Positions 55,139 through 63,867 are shown, counted from the stretch's first letter. The stretch is 64,000 nucleotides of DNA from Oscillibacter sp. (GCA_017526785.1 JAFXQV010000015.1:1-64000); one strand, 5' to 3'. Translations and numbers: made by a program. Notes: generated by a model not told the origin, from the letters alone.

Positions 55139-57859
55139 TCACAACAGCCCCGTGAGCAGGGATATCAACGCCTCCACAAACTCGTGGCGTACGTCCGGGA
55201 ACGCCCAAATCAAAAACGCGAGCAACAACACGGCCGCGACAGCCGCCTTTATGCCCAGATTCATTTTTGTGATTTCCACTTTCGTTTTGTCCGCTTCCAC
55301 GTTGTTTTTCTTCGTCTCCGATTTGCTCTTTTCGGTGTCGGCGTTAATTTGCGCAATTTCGGCGCGTGTCTTTTCGTCGTCGAGTTCCGATTTCTCCGGC
55401 GGCTCCGGGGCGCGGAACATGTCACGCTGACAGTAACGCGCCGCCTCCTGTTCCCAGTTGTAGTACGTGTCCCGCAACAGTGCCGCCGGGTTGACATACT
55501 TGTGAATGCCCGGAATATAAATTTCGTCCCGCTTGTCGTAATACTGCTGTACCACGTCCTCATAGGGTACGGCACCCTCCTGTCCGTCCACCGTACAGCA
55601 GATGACTTCCGACACTTTCAGGTTTAAGATAGTCAAAATCGCCTGTATCACGCGCCGGAACGTTTCCAGATACTGCCGACAGTCGCGCTCCCCGTTGACA
55701 TAGACATTTAGCGCTTTTTCGTTCATCTCGGCCAGCGCCTCACAGCCGCCGCCCTCCTGCACGAAATGCCCGCCCGTGCGCCAGACACAATCTCTGTCCA
55801 GTTCCGGAAACTTGCGGATTAAGAGACGGTGTATCAGGTTATTGGGCAGATACGCGCCCTCCCAGCGCAGATGTAACGCGTTTTGCCTGTTGAAGTTGTC
55901 CAAAGTCGGCGGGGGCGTCTTGGGCATTTTCAGCGGTATCATCTCGACGCCGTTGCCCATGTCATGCGAAATCTCAAAGTAGCGCATGACATGCAAAATG
56001 TACTCCGTTTCTTCGGGAGTGTACGTGATTTCACTGTGAACGTCCCCGGCGTAGCCGTCGCGCAAGGTGTCCTTAATGGTCTTGTGCGACAGGAAGCCGC
56101 TTTCGGGGGTGCGGAGAATCAGGCGGTAGATACCGTTCGTCAGCCATTGGGGATTGAGTACGCGGACGCTTTCCAGACGCGTGTCAAAGGCGTTGCTCTC
56201 GTAATAGTACGCCACGCCCAAGTCACGGAAAAAGCCCAGCAGGGAGTATTGTAACGCCGCGTCCGTAATGTGATGTTCCGCGCAGATTTCGCGGTAGCGT
56301 TCGGAGGAAATGTAATCGTCTTTCATATCCTCCAAGGTCTGCTTGATTCCCAGCATATCCGCGTTGACCTTGTAGCGGTTGAGCGCGCCGGGGATTTCGT
56401 CAAGAATAGCCGACATCAGACGATTGACGCCGTATTTCCTGTCCTCTGGCTTCTCTTTCGCGGACGTTTTCAGGACGCATTTTAATTTCGGATTGCGTTC
56501 TTTCAAGTCGCGCTCGTTTACGGACACATTCGCGTTGAGGTCGCACTTGTTCAAGGCCAGAATCACGGGGCAGTCGGGCGCGAACGCCTTGACGGTTTCG
56601 AGCCAGCGCGCCGCCTCGTTGTCAATGTCCGCGTCGTCGCGGCTCTCGCAGACCACGACATAGACCGTATGCGCGGTCAGGAAACAGCGGTGCATGGAGT
56701 GCATGATTTCCTGTCCGCCAAAGTCGAGTATGCGCAGCATAAACGGCAGATTCAATAACGGAGTTTCCCATTTTGTGGTCTTTACGCCGTCCGTGGGCAG
56801 TTTGGCCGGGTCAAAGTCGCCGTGAACCATGCGCTGAATGAGGGAGCTTTTTCCGGCGGCACCGTCGCCAAGGAAAATCACCTTGCATTCGCGGACGCGT
56901 ACTTGTTCCAGATACGCCGCCTCTATCACGTCCCGCGGTTGCGCGAACAGTTGCAGGTCGCCTTCGTCCAGTTCGACGCCCGTCAGGTTGATACAGTTAT
57001 AAGCGGTATCATTATCTATGACAAACGGAAGTCCCAGTTTTACCAGAGCGTACGGAATCGCTTTCAGGTGACAGTCGCTCAAATCCAGCAATTGCAGACT
57101 GGACAGGCGCGTGATGGTTTCCGGCACTTCCCGAATTTTGGTGTAACTCAAATACAGCGTTTGCAGACTGGACAGGCGCGTGATGGTTTCCGGCACTTCC
57201 TGAATTTGGGTGCCGCGCAAATACAGCGTTTGCAGACTGGACAGGCGCGTGATGGTTTCCGGCACTTCCCGAATTTGGGTGTAACTCAAATCCAGCGATT
57301 GCAGACTGGACAGGCGCGTGATGGTTTCCGGCACTTCGCTAATGTCAGTGTTGCTCAAATACAGCGTCTGCAGACTGGACAGGCGCGTGATGGTTTCCGG
57401 CACTTCCTGAATTTGGGTGTTGTTCAAAGACAGCACTTGCAGACTGGACAGGCGCGTGATGGTTTCCGGTACTTCGTTAATTTTGGTGAAGCTCAAATCC
57501 AGCGTTTGCAGACTGGACAGGCGCGTGATGGTTTCCGGCACTTCCCAAATTTGGGTGCCGCACAAATCCAGCGTTTGCAGACTGGACAGGCGCGTGATGG
57601 TTTCCGGCACTTCTCGAATTTGGGTGTCGTACAAACCCAGCTTTTCCAGACTTGTCAGGTTTCCAATGGAATCCGGCACTTCCTGAATTTGGGTGTTGCT
57701 CAAATCCAGCGTTTTCCATTGTTGTTCCTCGGCGTCTCGGAGCAGTTCCGCCAGTTCTTCCGGCGTGAGTTCGTCATACAGCCGCTTATATGGCTTATTA
57801 TCCCACGATTGCGGCTCTGACGGGTCATAATCCGGATTCGGTTCCCACAGTTTCGACAT
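55139..57859 (-). CDS. Roco protein: LRR - Roc GTPase - COR - coiled coil - membrane tail
   Basis: 906 residues. About ten 23-residue leucine-rich repeats (about 55-295; unit VPETITRLSSLQTLDL). The Roc GTPase follows (about 325-490): P-loop FLGDGAAGKSSLIQ, switch DFGGQEIMHSM, NKCDLN. COR runs about 490-800 (LGFFRDLGVAYYYES, RVLNPQWLTNGIYRL, HVMRYFEIS). A charged coiled coil (about 816-865) is followed by a hydrophobic segment, LGIKAAVAAVLLLAFLIWAF, and an amphipathic end. The ATG at 57859 follows AAAGGGGG. The LRR sensor, GTPase switch and membrane tail recall NLR-type proteins; a membrane-acting immune role is inference. No kinase domain is present, unlike LRRK2. Confidence 0.93.
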   Translation of the reverse strand: MSKLWEPNPDYDPSEPQSWDNKPYKRLYDELTPEELAELLRDAEEQQWKTLDLSNTQIQEVPDSIGNLTSLEKLGLYDTQIREVPETITRLSSLQTLDLCGTQIWEVPETITRLSSLQTLDLSFTKINEVPETITRLSSLQVLSLNNTQIQEVPETITRLSSLQTLYLSNTDISEVPETITRLSSLQSLDLSYTQIREVPETITRLSSLQTLYLRGTQIQEVPETITRLSSLQTLYLSYTKIREVPETITRLSSLQLLDLSDCHLKAIPYALVKLGLPFVIDNDTAYNCINLTGVELDEGDLQLFAQPRDVIEAAYLEQVRVRECKVIFLGDGAAGKSSLIQRMVHGDFDPAKLPTDGVKTTKWETPLLNLPFMLRILDFGGQEIMHSMHRCFLTAHTVYVVVCESRDDADIDNEAARWLETVKAFAPDCPVILALNKCDLNANVSVNERDLKERNPKLKCVLKTSAKEKPEDRKYGVNRLMSAILDEIPGALNRYKVNADMLGIKQTLEDMKDDYISSERYREICAEHHITDAALQYSLLGFFRDLGVAYYYESNAFDTRLESVRVLNPQWLTNGIYRLILRTPESGFLSHKTIKDTLRDGYAGDVHSEITYTPEETEYILHVMRYFEISHDMGNGVEMIPLKMPKTPPPTLDNFNRQNALHLRWEGAYLPNNLIHRLLIRKFPELDRDCVWRTGGHFVQEGGGCEALAEMNEKALNVYVNGERDCRQYLETFRRVIQAILTILNLKVSEVICCTVDGQEGAVPYEDVVQQYYDKRDEIYIPGIHKYVNPAALLRDTYYNWEQEAARYCQRDMFRAPEPPEKSELDDEKTRAEIAQINADTEKSKSETKKNNVEADKTKVEITKMNLGIKAAVAAVLLLAFLIWAFPDVRHEFVEALISLLTGLL
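57094..57645 (-). repeat. 69-bp tandem repeats encoding the LRRs
   Basis: Eight units spaced exactly 69 bases (23 codons). The common core GCAGACTGGACAGGCGCGTG starts at 57094, 57163, 57232, 57301, 57370, 57439, 57508 and 57577. About half of each unit is identical at every base; only the solvent-face codons vary. This favours copy-number change by slippage or recombination. Confidence 0.95.
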
Positions 57860-57888
57860 GCCGCTGCCCCCTTTCGCGTCACGCCGAC

Positions 57889-57917
57889 AGTTTACCACAT
57901 TTTCCCCCATGACGCAA
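57889..57917 (-). promoter_or_regulatory. Promoter of the Roco gene
   Basis: Minus strand: TTGCGT (complement of 57912-57917), a 17-base spacer and TAAACT (complement of 57889-57894). It is divergent from the Phd promoter 30 bases away. Confidence 0.6.
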
Positions 57918-57932
57918 CCGCGTTTTTTGACG

Positions 57933-57979
57933 TTTACATAAAATTCATCGTTGATTTTTATGTGAAACCATGCTACAAT
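57933..57979 (+). promoter_or_regulatory. Promoter and operator of the Phd-like antitoxin gene
   Basis: -35 TTGATT (57951-57956), a 17-base spacer and -10 TACAAT (57974-57979). An inverted repeat, ACATAAAA and TTTTATGT (57935-57963), overlaps the -35. This position suits antitoxin autoregulation and might also reach the divergent Roco promoter. Confidence 0.6.
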
Positions 57980-58002
57980 ATCCCCACGAGGAGGGATACA
58001 TT

Positions 58003-58290
58003 ATGCCGAATATCAAACCTGTGTCCGACTTGCGCAATTACGCCGAAGTCCTGCGGGATGTGGCGATAGGCCGTCCGGTGTTTCTGACCCGCAACGGCCA
58101 CGGACGTTACGCCATTCTCGACATAGAGGAGTATCAAGAGTACGAGCGCATGAAGGCCATGCAATGGCTCATGGGCGAACTCGAAAAGGGTCGCCGTTCC
58201 GGCGAGGAAGAAGGATATATCCCGTTTGAGGATGTCTTCCGGGAGTTGGGCGTTGACGAAGCCGCACAGTGCGACGACGAAAGCGAATAA
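58003..58290 (+). CDS. Phd/YefM family antitoxin, no toxin partner
   Basis: 95 residues. The YefM/Phd N-terminal fold is MPNIKPVSDLRNYAEVLRDV then GRPVFLTRNGHGRYAILDIE, and the C-terminal toxin-binding tail is helical and acidic (LMGELEKGRRSGEEEGYIPF). GAGGAGGG precedes the ATG. A terminator follows directly and the next gene is on the other strand, so no RelE- or Doc-type toxin is linked. It may neutralise a toxin elsewhere, be a remnant, or regulate the divergent Roco gene (inference). Confidence 0.88.
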   Translation: MPNIKPVSDLRNYAEVLRDVAIGRPVFLTRNGHGRYAILDIEEYQEYERMKAMQWLMGELEKGRRSGEEEGYIPFEDVFRELGVDEAAQCDDESE

Positions 58291-58296
58291 CATTCA

Positions 58297-58335
58297 AGGG
58301 ACACCCGGCAACAGTTACCGGGCGTCCCTTGTTGC
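58297..58335 (+). terminator. Terminator of the Phd-like gene
   Basis: AGGGAC-CCCGG with CCGGG-GTCCCT, one unpaired base on each side, then TGTTGCTGTC. Confidence 0.65.
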
Positions 58336-58337
58336 TG

Positions 58338-59519
58338 TCACTTCACGCAGAGCCGAAGAATGGCCTCCATGCCGTCGGGGTCGATTTTCACGAAGTTTCC
58401 GAACGGGAAACCGTTGGGTTTCTCCCGACGGTGCGCTATCATGTCGGGGATATCCTTTTCGTCGCCGCCGAGTTCGGCGAGCGTCGCGGGCATGCCTAAC
58501 GCGTGGAAGAATGTCCGCAGACGCCGGACGCCCTCTCTTGCGGTACGTTCGGGGTTAGCGTAGTCCATTTCCGCGCCGAACACGTTGACCGCGAACCGGG
58601 CGAACCGCGCCACGTCGTGTCCCATGACATATTCCATCCACGCGGGGGTCACGACGGCCAGCCCCGCGCCGTGGGCGCAGTCGTAGAACGCGGATAACTC
58701 GTGTTCAATTTGGTGGCTTGCCCAGTCTTGGTCGCGCCCGACGCCCACGGAGTTATTGTGGGCAAGCGTGGAAGTCCACATCAAGTCGGAACGGGCGGCC
58801 ATGTCGCCGGGACTGGCAATGGCGCGGGGCGCGGCGTCCAGCACGGTCTTTAGCAGGGCTTCACAGAGGCGGTCAGTCAGTGCGACATCGGGCGTGTTGC
58901 TGAAGTAGCGCTCACAAATGTGGCTGAACATGTCGACCGCGCCGCAAGCGGTCTGGAAGGCGGGAAGCGTGCAGGTGTAGCGGGGGTTCAATACCGCGAA
59001 GCGCGGGCGGATGAGGTCTGATTTCGGACTGCCCCACTTCATATTTCCGGCTTCCTGCGTAATGACACAACTGTTACTGCCCTCGCTTCCGGCGGCGGCA
59101 ATCGTCAGCACGACGCCCACGGGCATACAGGCGCTTAACGGTGCCTTACCTGTGAAAATGTCCCAGAAGTCGCCGCCGTAGGGCGCGCCGAATCCGATTG
59201 CCTTTGCGGTGTCGATGGAACTCCCGCCGCCGATTGCAAGCAGGAAGTCGGCGTTGGTCTTGCGGAACAGTTCGATACCCTCGTACACAAGGCCGCTTTT
59301 GGGGTTGGGCTGTACGCCGCCGAGTTCGTCCCACGGAATACCGGACGCGCGGAGCGATTCCGTCACGGCGTCATAGGCGCCGTTGCGCTTGACGGAGCCG
59401 CCGCCGTAGACCAACAGCACGCGATGTCCGCCGAAGCGCCGGACAAGTTCTCCGGTCTGCTGTTCGGCACCCTCGCCGAACGCAAACAGCGTTGGGGAAT
59501 AGAATGTGAACGCGTTCAT
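58338..59519 (-). CDS. Iron-containing alcohol dehydrogenase (BDH-like)
   Basis: 393 residues. The NAD(P)-binding segment is LLVYGGGSVKRNGAYD and LLAIGGGSSIDTAKAI. The metal site lies in ACGAVDMFSHICERYF (Asp, His), ASHQIEHELSAFYDCAHGAG (His, His) and the following region. Length and motifs match butanol dehydrogenases BdhA/YugJ, which reduce aldehydes to alcohols with NAD(P)H in the cytoplasm. The exact alcohol cannot be read. AAGGAG lies 9 bases before the ATG. It is monocistronic after the hydroxyacid dehydrogenase, separated by 166 bases. Confidence 0.92.
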   Translation of the reverse strand: MNAFTFYSPTLFAFGEGAEQQTGELVRRFGGHRVLLVYGGGSVKRNGAYDAVTESLRASGIPWDELGGVQPNPKSGLVYEGIELFRKTNADFLLAIGGGSSIDTAKAIGFGAPYGGDFWDIFTGKAPLSACMPVGVVLTIAAAGSEGSNSCVITQEAGNMKWGSPKSDLIRPRFAVLNPRYTCTLPAFQTACGAVDMFSHICERYFSNTPDVALTDRLCEALLKTVLDAAPRAIASPGDMAARSDLMWTSTLAHNNSVGVGRDQDWASHQIEHELSAFYDCAHGAGLAVVTPAWMEYVMGHDVARFARFAVNVFGAEMDYANPERTAREGVRRLRTFFHALGMPATLAELGGDEKDIPDMIAHRREKPNGFPFGNFVKIDPDGMEAILRLCVK

Positions 59520-59685
59520 AAATTTGCAACTCCTTCACAATGACGGGGCGGGGTGCGGTGTCCCGTCCCAAAAAATACCGGATATTTTTTACGAAACTGT
59601 CTCTTACAGGAAAGCGAAAATCTGCCGATATAGAAACGGGGGAGATGAGTTTTCCCGCGCGGGAACATTTTCCGCCCGGAACGCG

Positions 59686-60657
59686 TCAATACCCGCGGGA
59701 GCGGTCAACGACGCCGGAGGGCGTGTCGCCGTTGGCGTAACGCAGGAGGTTCTTGCAGAACAGCCGGACGTTCTCATCTCTGGTGAAGCCGAGCGCCATA
59801 TTCCCGGAGATGTGCGGCGTGAGAATGAGGTTTTTCGTCTCCCAGAGGGGATGGTCGGCGGGCAACGGTTCCGGCGTCACGACATCCAGCGCCGCGCCCG
59901 CGATTGCGCCACGGTTGAGCGCGTCCATAAGCGCGTCCTGTTCGACGGCGTTGCCGCGCCCGACGTTGACAACGTACGCATTGGACGGCAAGAGCGCGAT
60001 TCGTTCGCGGTTCAGAATTTGCACGGTTTCGGGCGTGCCGGGGAGTGCCATAATCAGGAAGGACGTTTTGGGCAGAACGTCGTCAAGTTGCGACACGGGG
60101 AGAACCTCGTCGAAGATATCGACCTTGCGCCCGCTGTGGCTGACGCCGAGAATACGCCGCGCCTCCATGCTCCGCAGACGCGCCGCGATGGTGTGGCCGA
60201 GATTGCCCGTACCCAAAATCGTGAAGTCGCCGTCCTTGATAGAGCGGATGGGCGGGGAAAGTAACCATTCATGGCGGCGCAGAGGTTCCTTGAAGTACGG
60301 CATTTGGCGCAGGAGTTCGAGCGTGACCATAATGACGTGTTCGGCGATGGTCGCGCCGTAGACGTTGGACGCGCTGAGAATGCAGTCCGGGTTCTTGAAC
60401 AGGGACGGGTCGGCGCAGTACACATCAGCCCCGGCGGACGCGCAGACGTACCATTTGAGGGCGGCGGACGTTTCGCGCAGAATGTCGGGGCTGTTGGCGT
60501 ACAGCACTTCGCAAGTTTGCAAATACTCTTTCGCGGCGTCTTTCTGGTCGGGCGTGAAAAAGTACGGTGTAAACCCGGCTCTGTCGGCGGCCTGCCGGAT
60601 TTTGTCGCGGTGTTCCCCGGAGAGAAAGTCCTGCACGACACAAAGAATACGGCTCAT
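59686..60657 (-). CDS. D-2-hydroxyacid dehydrogenase family protein
   Basis: 323 residues. The Rossmann dinucleotide site is TILGTGNLGHTIAARL. Catalytic residues are arginine in VNVGRGNAVEQ, glutamate in DVVTPEPLPADHPL and histidine in ILTPHISGNMALG. N-terminal residues 1-95 form the substrate domain (ADVYCADPSL). The sequence resembles members that act on glyoxylate/hydroxypyruvate or a ketoacid, but substrate identity is open. AGGAGGT precedes the ATG. It lies 17 bases after the flavoprotein gene. Confidence 0.92.
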   Translation of the reverse strand: MSRILCVVQDFLSGEHRDKIRQAADRAGFTPYFFTPDQKDAAKEYLQTCEVLYANSPDILRETSAALKWYVCASAGADVYCADPSLFKNPDCILSASNVYGATIAEHVIMVTLELLRQMPYFKEPLRRHEWLLSPPIRSIKDGDFTILGTGNLGHTIAARLRSMEARRILGVSHSGRKVDIFDEVLPVSQLDDVLPKTSFLIMALPGTPETVQILNRERIALLPSNAYVVNVGRGNAVEQDALMDALNRGAIAGAALDVVTPEPLPADHPLWETKNLILTPHISGNMALGFTRDENVRLFCKNLLRYANGDTPSGVVDRSRGY

Positions 60658-60674
60658 AATGGGATACCTCCTGT

Positions 60675-62279
60675 TTATTTGGAAACTCTATCTGTTGCGT
60701 ACTGTTTACAAATCTGTTCGGCACAGCGCATGCCGTCGGCGGCGGCGGACATAATGCCGCCCGCGTATCCCGCGCCCTCCCCGCAAGGGTACAAGCCCCG
60801 TAAAGCGGATTCACATGCACCGTCCCGCAGAATCCGCACGGGGGAAGAGCTTCTGCTTTCCACGGCCGTTAAGACGGCGTCGGGGTCGTCGAAGCCGCGT
60901 AGTTTGCGGCCGAGTATGGGAATGGCCTGTTCGAGCGCGTCCGAGAGGAACGGCGGGAGACAGTCATGCAAGTCAGTCCACTTGACACCCGGCTTGTAGG
61001 AAGGCATGACGCGTCCGGGGGCGTCGGACGCCCGCCGCGACAGGAAATCCTCCACGCGCTGGACGGGCGCGGAGAAGTCGCCGCCGCCCAGCCTGTACGC
61101 GGCCTCCTCCAAGCGTCGCTGAAAGGCGATTCCGGCAAGCGCCCCCGTGCCGCCGAAGTCGGGCGGCGCGACGCCGACGAGTAATCCGCCGTTGATGTTC
61201 TCGCGGTCGCGGGCGTAGGCGCTCATACCGTTGGTGACGACGCGGCCGGGTTCCGACGCCGCCGCGATGACCTCCCCGCCCGGACAGACGCAGAACGAGA
61301 ACACCCCGCGCCCGTCGGGCAGGTGGCAGGACAGCTTGTAGGACGCGGCGGGAAGTCCGGGGCGTCCGGCGTATTGGCGGTATTGCGCGGCGTCACAGTC
61401 GGCTTGACGGTGTTCGATGCGCACACCCACGGCAAACGGTTTCGGCTCAATGGGGACGCCGGAACGCGACAGCGCGTCGAAGGTGTCGCGGGCGGAATGC
61501 CCCACGGCAAGGACGGCGTGGCTACAGTTCAGGATTTCCGTACCGTACGGCGTACGGACTTCCAGCGCGGAGAGGCGCTTTCCGTCGCGGCGGAACCCGG
61601 TCACGGTGTGTCCGAAACGGACATCCGCGCCCAGTGACAGCAGTTCCGCCCGGAGAGACCGCAACACATGAAAAAGCATGTCCGTCCCGACATGCGGCCG
61701 GGCGTCAATGAGGATATCGGGCGGCGCGCCGTGGGTCGCGAGCGTCTCCAAAATGAAGCGGTGGCGCGGGTCACGGGTTCCGGTGTGCAGTTTGCCGTCG
61801 GAAAACGTCCCGGCTCCGCCCTCGCCGAATTGGGCGTTGCTGTCGGGGTTCAGGATTCCGTGACGCCGGAAACGTTCCACGTCCTCGCGGCGCTGTTCGA
61901 CGGGCTGGCCGCGTTCGAGCAGAAGCGGCCGCAGTCCGGCGCGCGCGAGAACGAGAGCCGCGAACAGTCCGGCCGGCCCCGCGCCGACGACGATTGGCAC
62001 GCGCTCCGGTTCCGGGAGGCGTTCCGGGGGACGATACGGCGGCTCCGCGGCATAGCGCTTGACTTTGCGGCGGTTCCGGTGTAAAATTTCGCGTTCGCCG
62101 CGCACCTCCACGGCGGCGCGGCAGAGGTACACGGGACTTTCCCGCGCGTCCAGACTGCGCCGCAGAACCTTGACCGACACAATGTCCGATTCCGGAACGC
62201 GCAAACGCCGTGCGGCCTGTCCGCGTAGCGCCGACAACGCCTCACCCGGCGCGAGCCGCAGTCCATCCATGTCCAGCAT
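60675..62279 (-). CDS. FAD-dependent protein (COG2509-like)
   Basis: 534 residues. The first 85 residues are a beta-alpha domain ending RRKVKRYAAEPPYRPPE. The FAD site VPIVVGAGPAGLFAALVLAR follows at about residue 95. Then SNAQFGEGGAGTFSDGKLHT, RPHVGTDMLFHVLRSLR, AVLAVGHSARDTFDAL and the C-terminal GLYPCGEGAGYAGGIMSAAA. These are all characteristic of the large NAD(P)/FAD-dependent COG2509 family. Function is not established; a reductase or dehydrogenase is likely. ATG at 62279 follows AAAGGAGG; a longer frame to 62498 lacks a ribosome site. It starts the leftward operon with the hydroxyacid dehydrogenase. Confidence 0.9.
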   Translation of the reverse strand: MLDMDGLRLAPGEALSALRGQAARRLRVPESDIVSVKVLRRSLDARESPVYLCRAAVEVRGEREILHRNRRKVKRYAAEPPYRPPERLPEPERVPIVVGAGPAGLFAALVLARAGLRPLLLERGQPVEQRREDVERFRRHGILNPDSNAQFGEGGAGTFSDGKLHTGTRDPRHRFILETLATHGAPPDILIDARPHVGTDMLFHVLRSLRAELLSLGADVRFGHTVTGFRRDGKRLSALEVRTPYGTEILNCSHAVLAVGHSARDTFDALSRSGVPIEPKPFAVGVRIEHRQADCDAAQYRQYAGRPGLPAASYKLSCHLPDGRGVFSFCVCPGGEVIAAASEPGRVVTNGMSAYARDRENINGGLLVGVAPPDFGGTGALAGIAFQRRLEEAAYRLGGGDFSAPVQRVEDFLSRRASDAPGRVMPSYKPGVKWTDLHDCLPPFLSDALEQAIPILGRKLRGFDDPDAVLTAVESRSSSPVRILRDGACESALRGLYPCGEGAGYAGGIMSAAADGMRCAEQICKQYATDRVSK

Positions 62280-62589
62280 ACGAAAATCCGCCTCCTTTCG
62301 CCGGACTATTTTATCACAGTTTCCGCGTTTGGGAAAGATAAAATTGTAAATTTTTCCGGTTTTTTCCGGCTTATGACTGAAAAAATTATGGAGGAATTGT
62401 GCGGAAATGATTGCAATTTCCAAAACTGTTTGATATAATGTCACCTGTCCGGAGGGGCGGACAGCGCTGGAAAAATATCCCTGTAACCGTTTTTCCATCT
62501 CCGGAACCTCTCCAAAATTCTGGACAGGACTCCCAATGCCGCCCGCGCGGCGGCTGAAACATCACAACGCGGGAAAGGAGGAACATGTA
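62280..62589 (+). other. Divergent intergenic region with long structured leader
   Basis: Bases 62280-62410 carry no gene. After the promoter (62411-62439), the 145-base leader of the cohesin gene can form CTGTCC/GGACAG (about 62446-62466), GGAAAAA/TTTTTCC (about 62469-62496) and GCCGCC/GGCGGC (about 62536-62553) hairpins. It ends in AAAGGAGG. It could be regulatory RNA; I do not recognise a known riboswitch. Confidence 0.45.
62411..62439 (+). promoter_or_regulatory. Promoter of the cohesin-SLH gene
   Basis: TTGCAA (62411-62416), a 17-base spacer and TATAAT (62434-62439), 151 bases upstream of the TTG start codon. Confidence 0.78.
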
Positions 62590-63867
62590 TTGAAAAAACG
62601 ATTCCCCGCGCTGATACTGTCGCTTACGCTTCTGTTCTGCGTGACGGCGTACGCCGCCGAACCGTGTTTCGTGGTACACCTGCCGGAGAAACCCGTTGAG
62701 GCCGGGGAGGATTTCACGGTGACCGTCGACTTGACCGGAAACCCGGGCATTCGCGGCATACGCTTTGCCCTCTCGTTCGACCGGAAGCGCATGGAGTGCG
62801 CGGGCATGAAAATCGGAACCTTGCTCGCGACACAGGAAACGGTAAATTCCGTCAATCCCGACGCGAAATCCGGCGCGATGTTGGCGGCGGTGGCGACGGA
62901 TATCATAGAAGGGGACGGACAGGTAGCCGTGTACCATTTCCGGGCGAAGGAAAAGCTCTCGGACTTTCACTTTTCGCTGGAGAAAATCGACCTCGGAAAC
63001 CAGAGCCGGGAAAACATTGACGTAATTGTGACGGGCGGCGGCACCGATACCGCAAGCCGTGACGACGACAAACCGGACACCGATACCGCAAGCGGCAAAC
63101 CGGACACTGACACCGCAAGCGTCAAATCTGGCACCGACACCGCAAGCGTCAAATCTGGCACCGACACCGCAAGCCGTGACGACGACAAACCGGACACCGA
63201 CGCCGCAAGCGTCAAATCTGGCACCGATACCGCAAGCGCCAAACCGGACACCGACGCCGCAAGTGGAAAATCCGAAACTTCCGCGGCCGTCAGCGGCGGC
63301 GACGCCCAGCCCCTCTTTACCGATATCGCCGGAACGTGGGCGGAAAGCTATATCCGCGCGGCCGCCGAACAGAACCTTTTTCAAGGTTACCCGGACGGCA
63401 CATTTCGCCCCGATAATCACTTGACCCGGGTGCAGTTCATGATGGTGCTTTGGAATCTGGCGGGGCGTCCCGCCGTGCCGGACGAGACCCCGTTCAAGGA
63501 CATGGGTGGGCAGATTCAGAACTTCCGCCACGCCGTCGCGTGGGCGTACGCCAAGGGCTATGTCAACGGCACCTCGCCCGACACCTTCTCCCCCGGCGAA
63601 CCCCTCACCCGGCAGGCCACCGTAAAGATTCTATTCGCCTACAACGGTTCCGCGCGCGGCACGGAAGTCATGATAACCAGCGTCTACGACGACATTTTCT
63701 CCGACAGCGGGCGTATCTCCGCGTGGGCGAAAGACGCCATGTACTGGGCGGTCTATCAGAAAATCATCTCCGGCACCAGCCCTTCCACACTCGAACCCGG
63801 CGGCACCGTCACCAGAGCGCAACTCGCCGCCATGATGGTTCGCTACGTGGAGCGGTTCCCACGATGA
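62590..63867 (+). CDS. Cohesin-like domain protein with SLH cell-wall anchor
   Basis: 425 residues from the TTG at 62590, which has AAAGGAGG seven bases upstream. The signal peptide (ILSLTLLFCVTAYAAEP) is followed by a cohesin-type domain (about 28-155: VEAGEDFTVTVDLTGNPGIR, FALSFDRKRMECAG, YHFRAKEKLSDFHF). A repeat linker DTASVKSGTDTAS-like comes next (about 155-240), then SLH modules (about 245-425: FTDIAGTWAESYI, LFQGYPDGTFRPDNHLTRVQ, GYVNGTSPDTFSPGEPLTR, ISGTSPSTLEPGGTVTRAQ). It is like cellulosome anchoring proteins such as OlpA, or an autonomous surface cohesin. A dockerin partner is not visible in the window. Confidence 0.87.
   Translation: MKKRFPALILSLTLLFCVTAYAAEPCFVVHLPEKPVEAGEDFTVTVDLTGNPGIRGIRFALSFDRKRMECAGMKIGTLLATQETVNSVNPDAKSGAMLAAVATDIIEGDGQVAVYHFRAKEKLSDFHFSLEKIDLGNQSRENIDVIVTGGGTDTASRDDDKPDTDTASGKPDTDTASVKSGTDTASVKSGTDTASRDDDKPDTDAASVKSGTDTASAKPDTDAASGKSETSAAVSGGDAQPLFTDIAGTWAESYIRAAAEQNLFQGYPDGTFRPDNHLTRVQFMMVLWNLAGRPAVPDETPFKDMGGQIQNFRHAVAWAYAKGYVNGTSPDTFSPGEPLTRQATVKILFAYNGSARGTEVMITSVYDDIFSDSGRISAWAKDAMYWAVYQKIISGTSPSTLEPGGTVTRAQLAAMMVRYVERFPR
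63040..63285 (+). repeat. In-frame linker repeats in the cohesin-SLH gene
   Basis: Near-identical GACACCGCAAGCGTCAAATC-type units of 30-36 bases encode the alternating DTAS/KPDTD/KSGTD linker. They are acidic, disordered and probably variable in number. Confidence 0.85.

Noticed and set aside
56822-57820. 332-codon plus-strand reading frame opposite the Roco LRR region
   Set aside because: It is the antisense of the 69-base repeats (a repeat whose length is a multiple of three stays open on both strands). It has no ribosome site or family resemblance.
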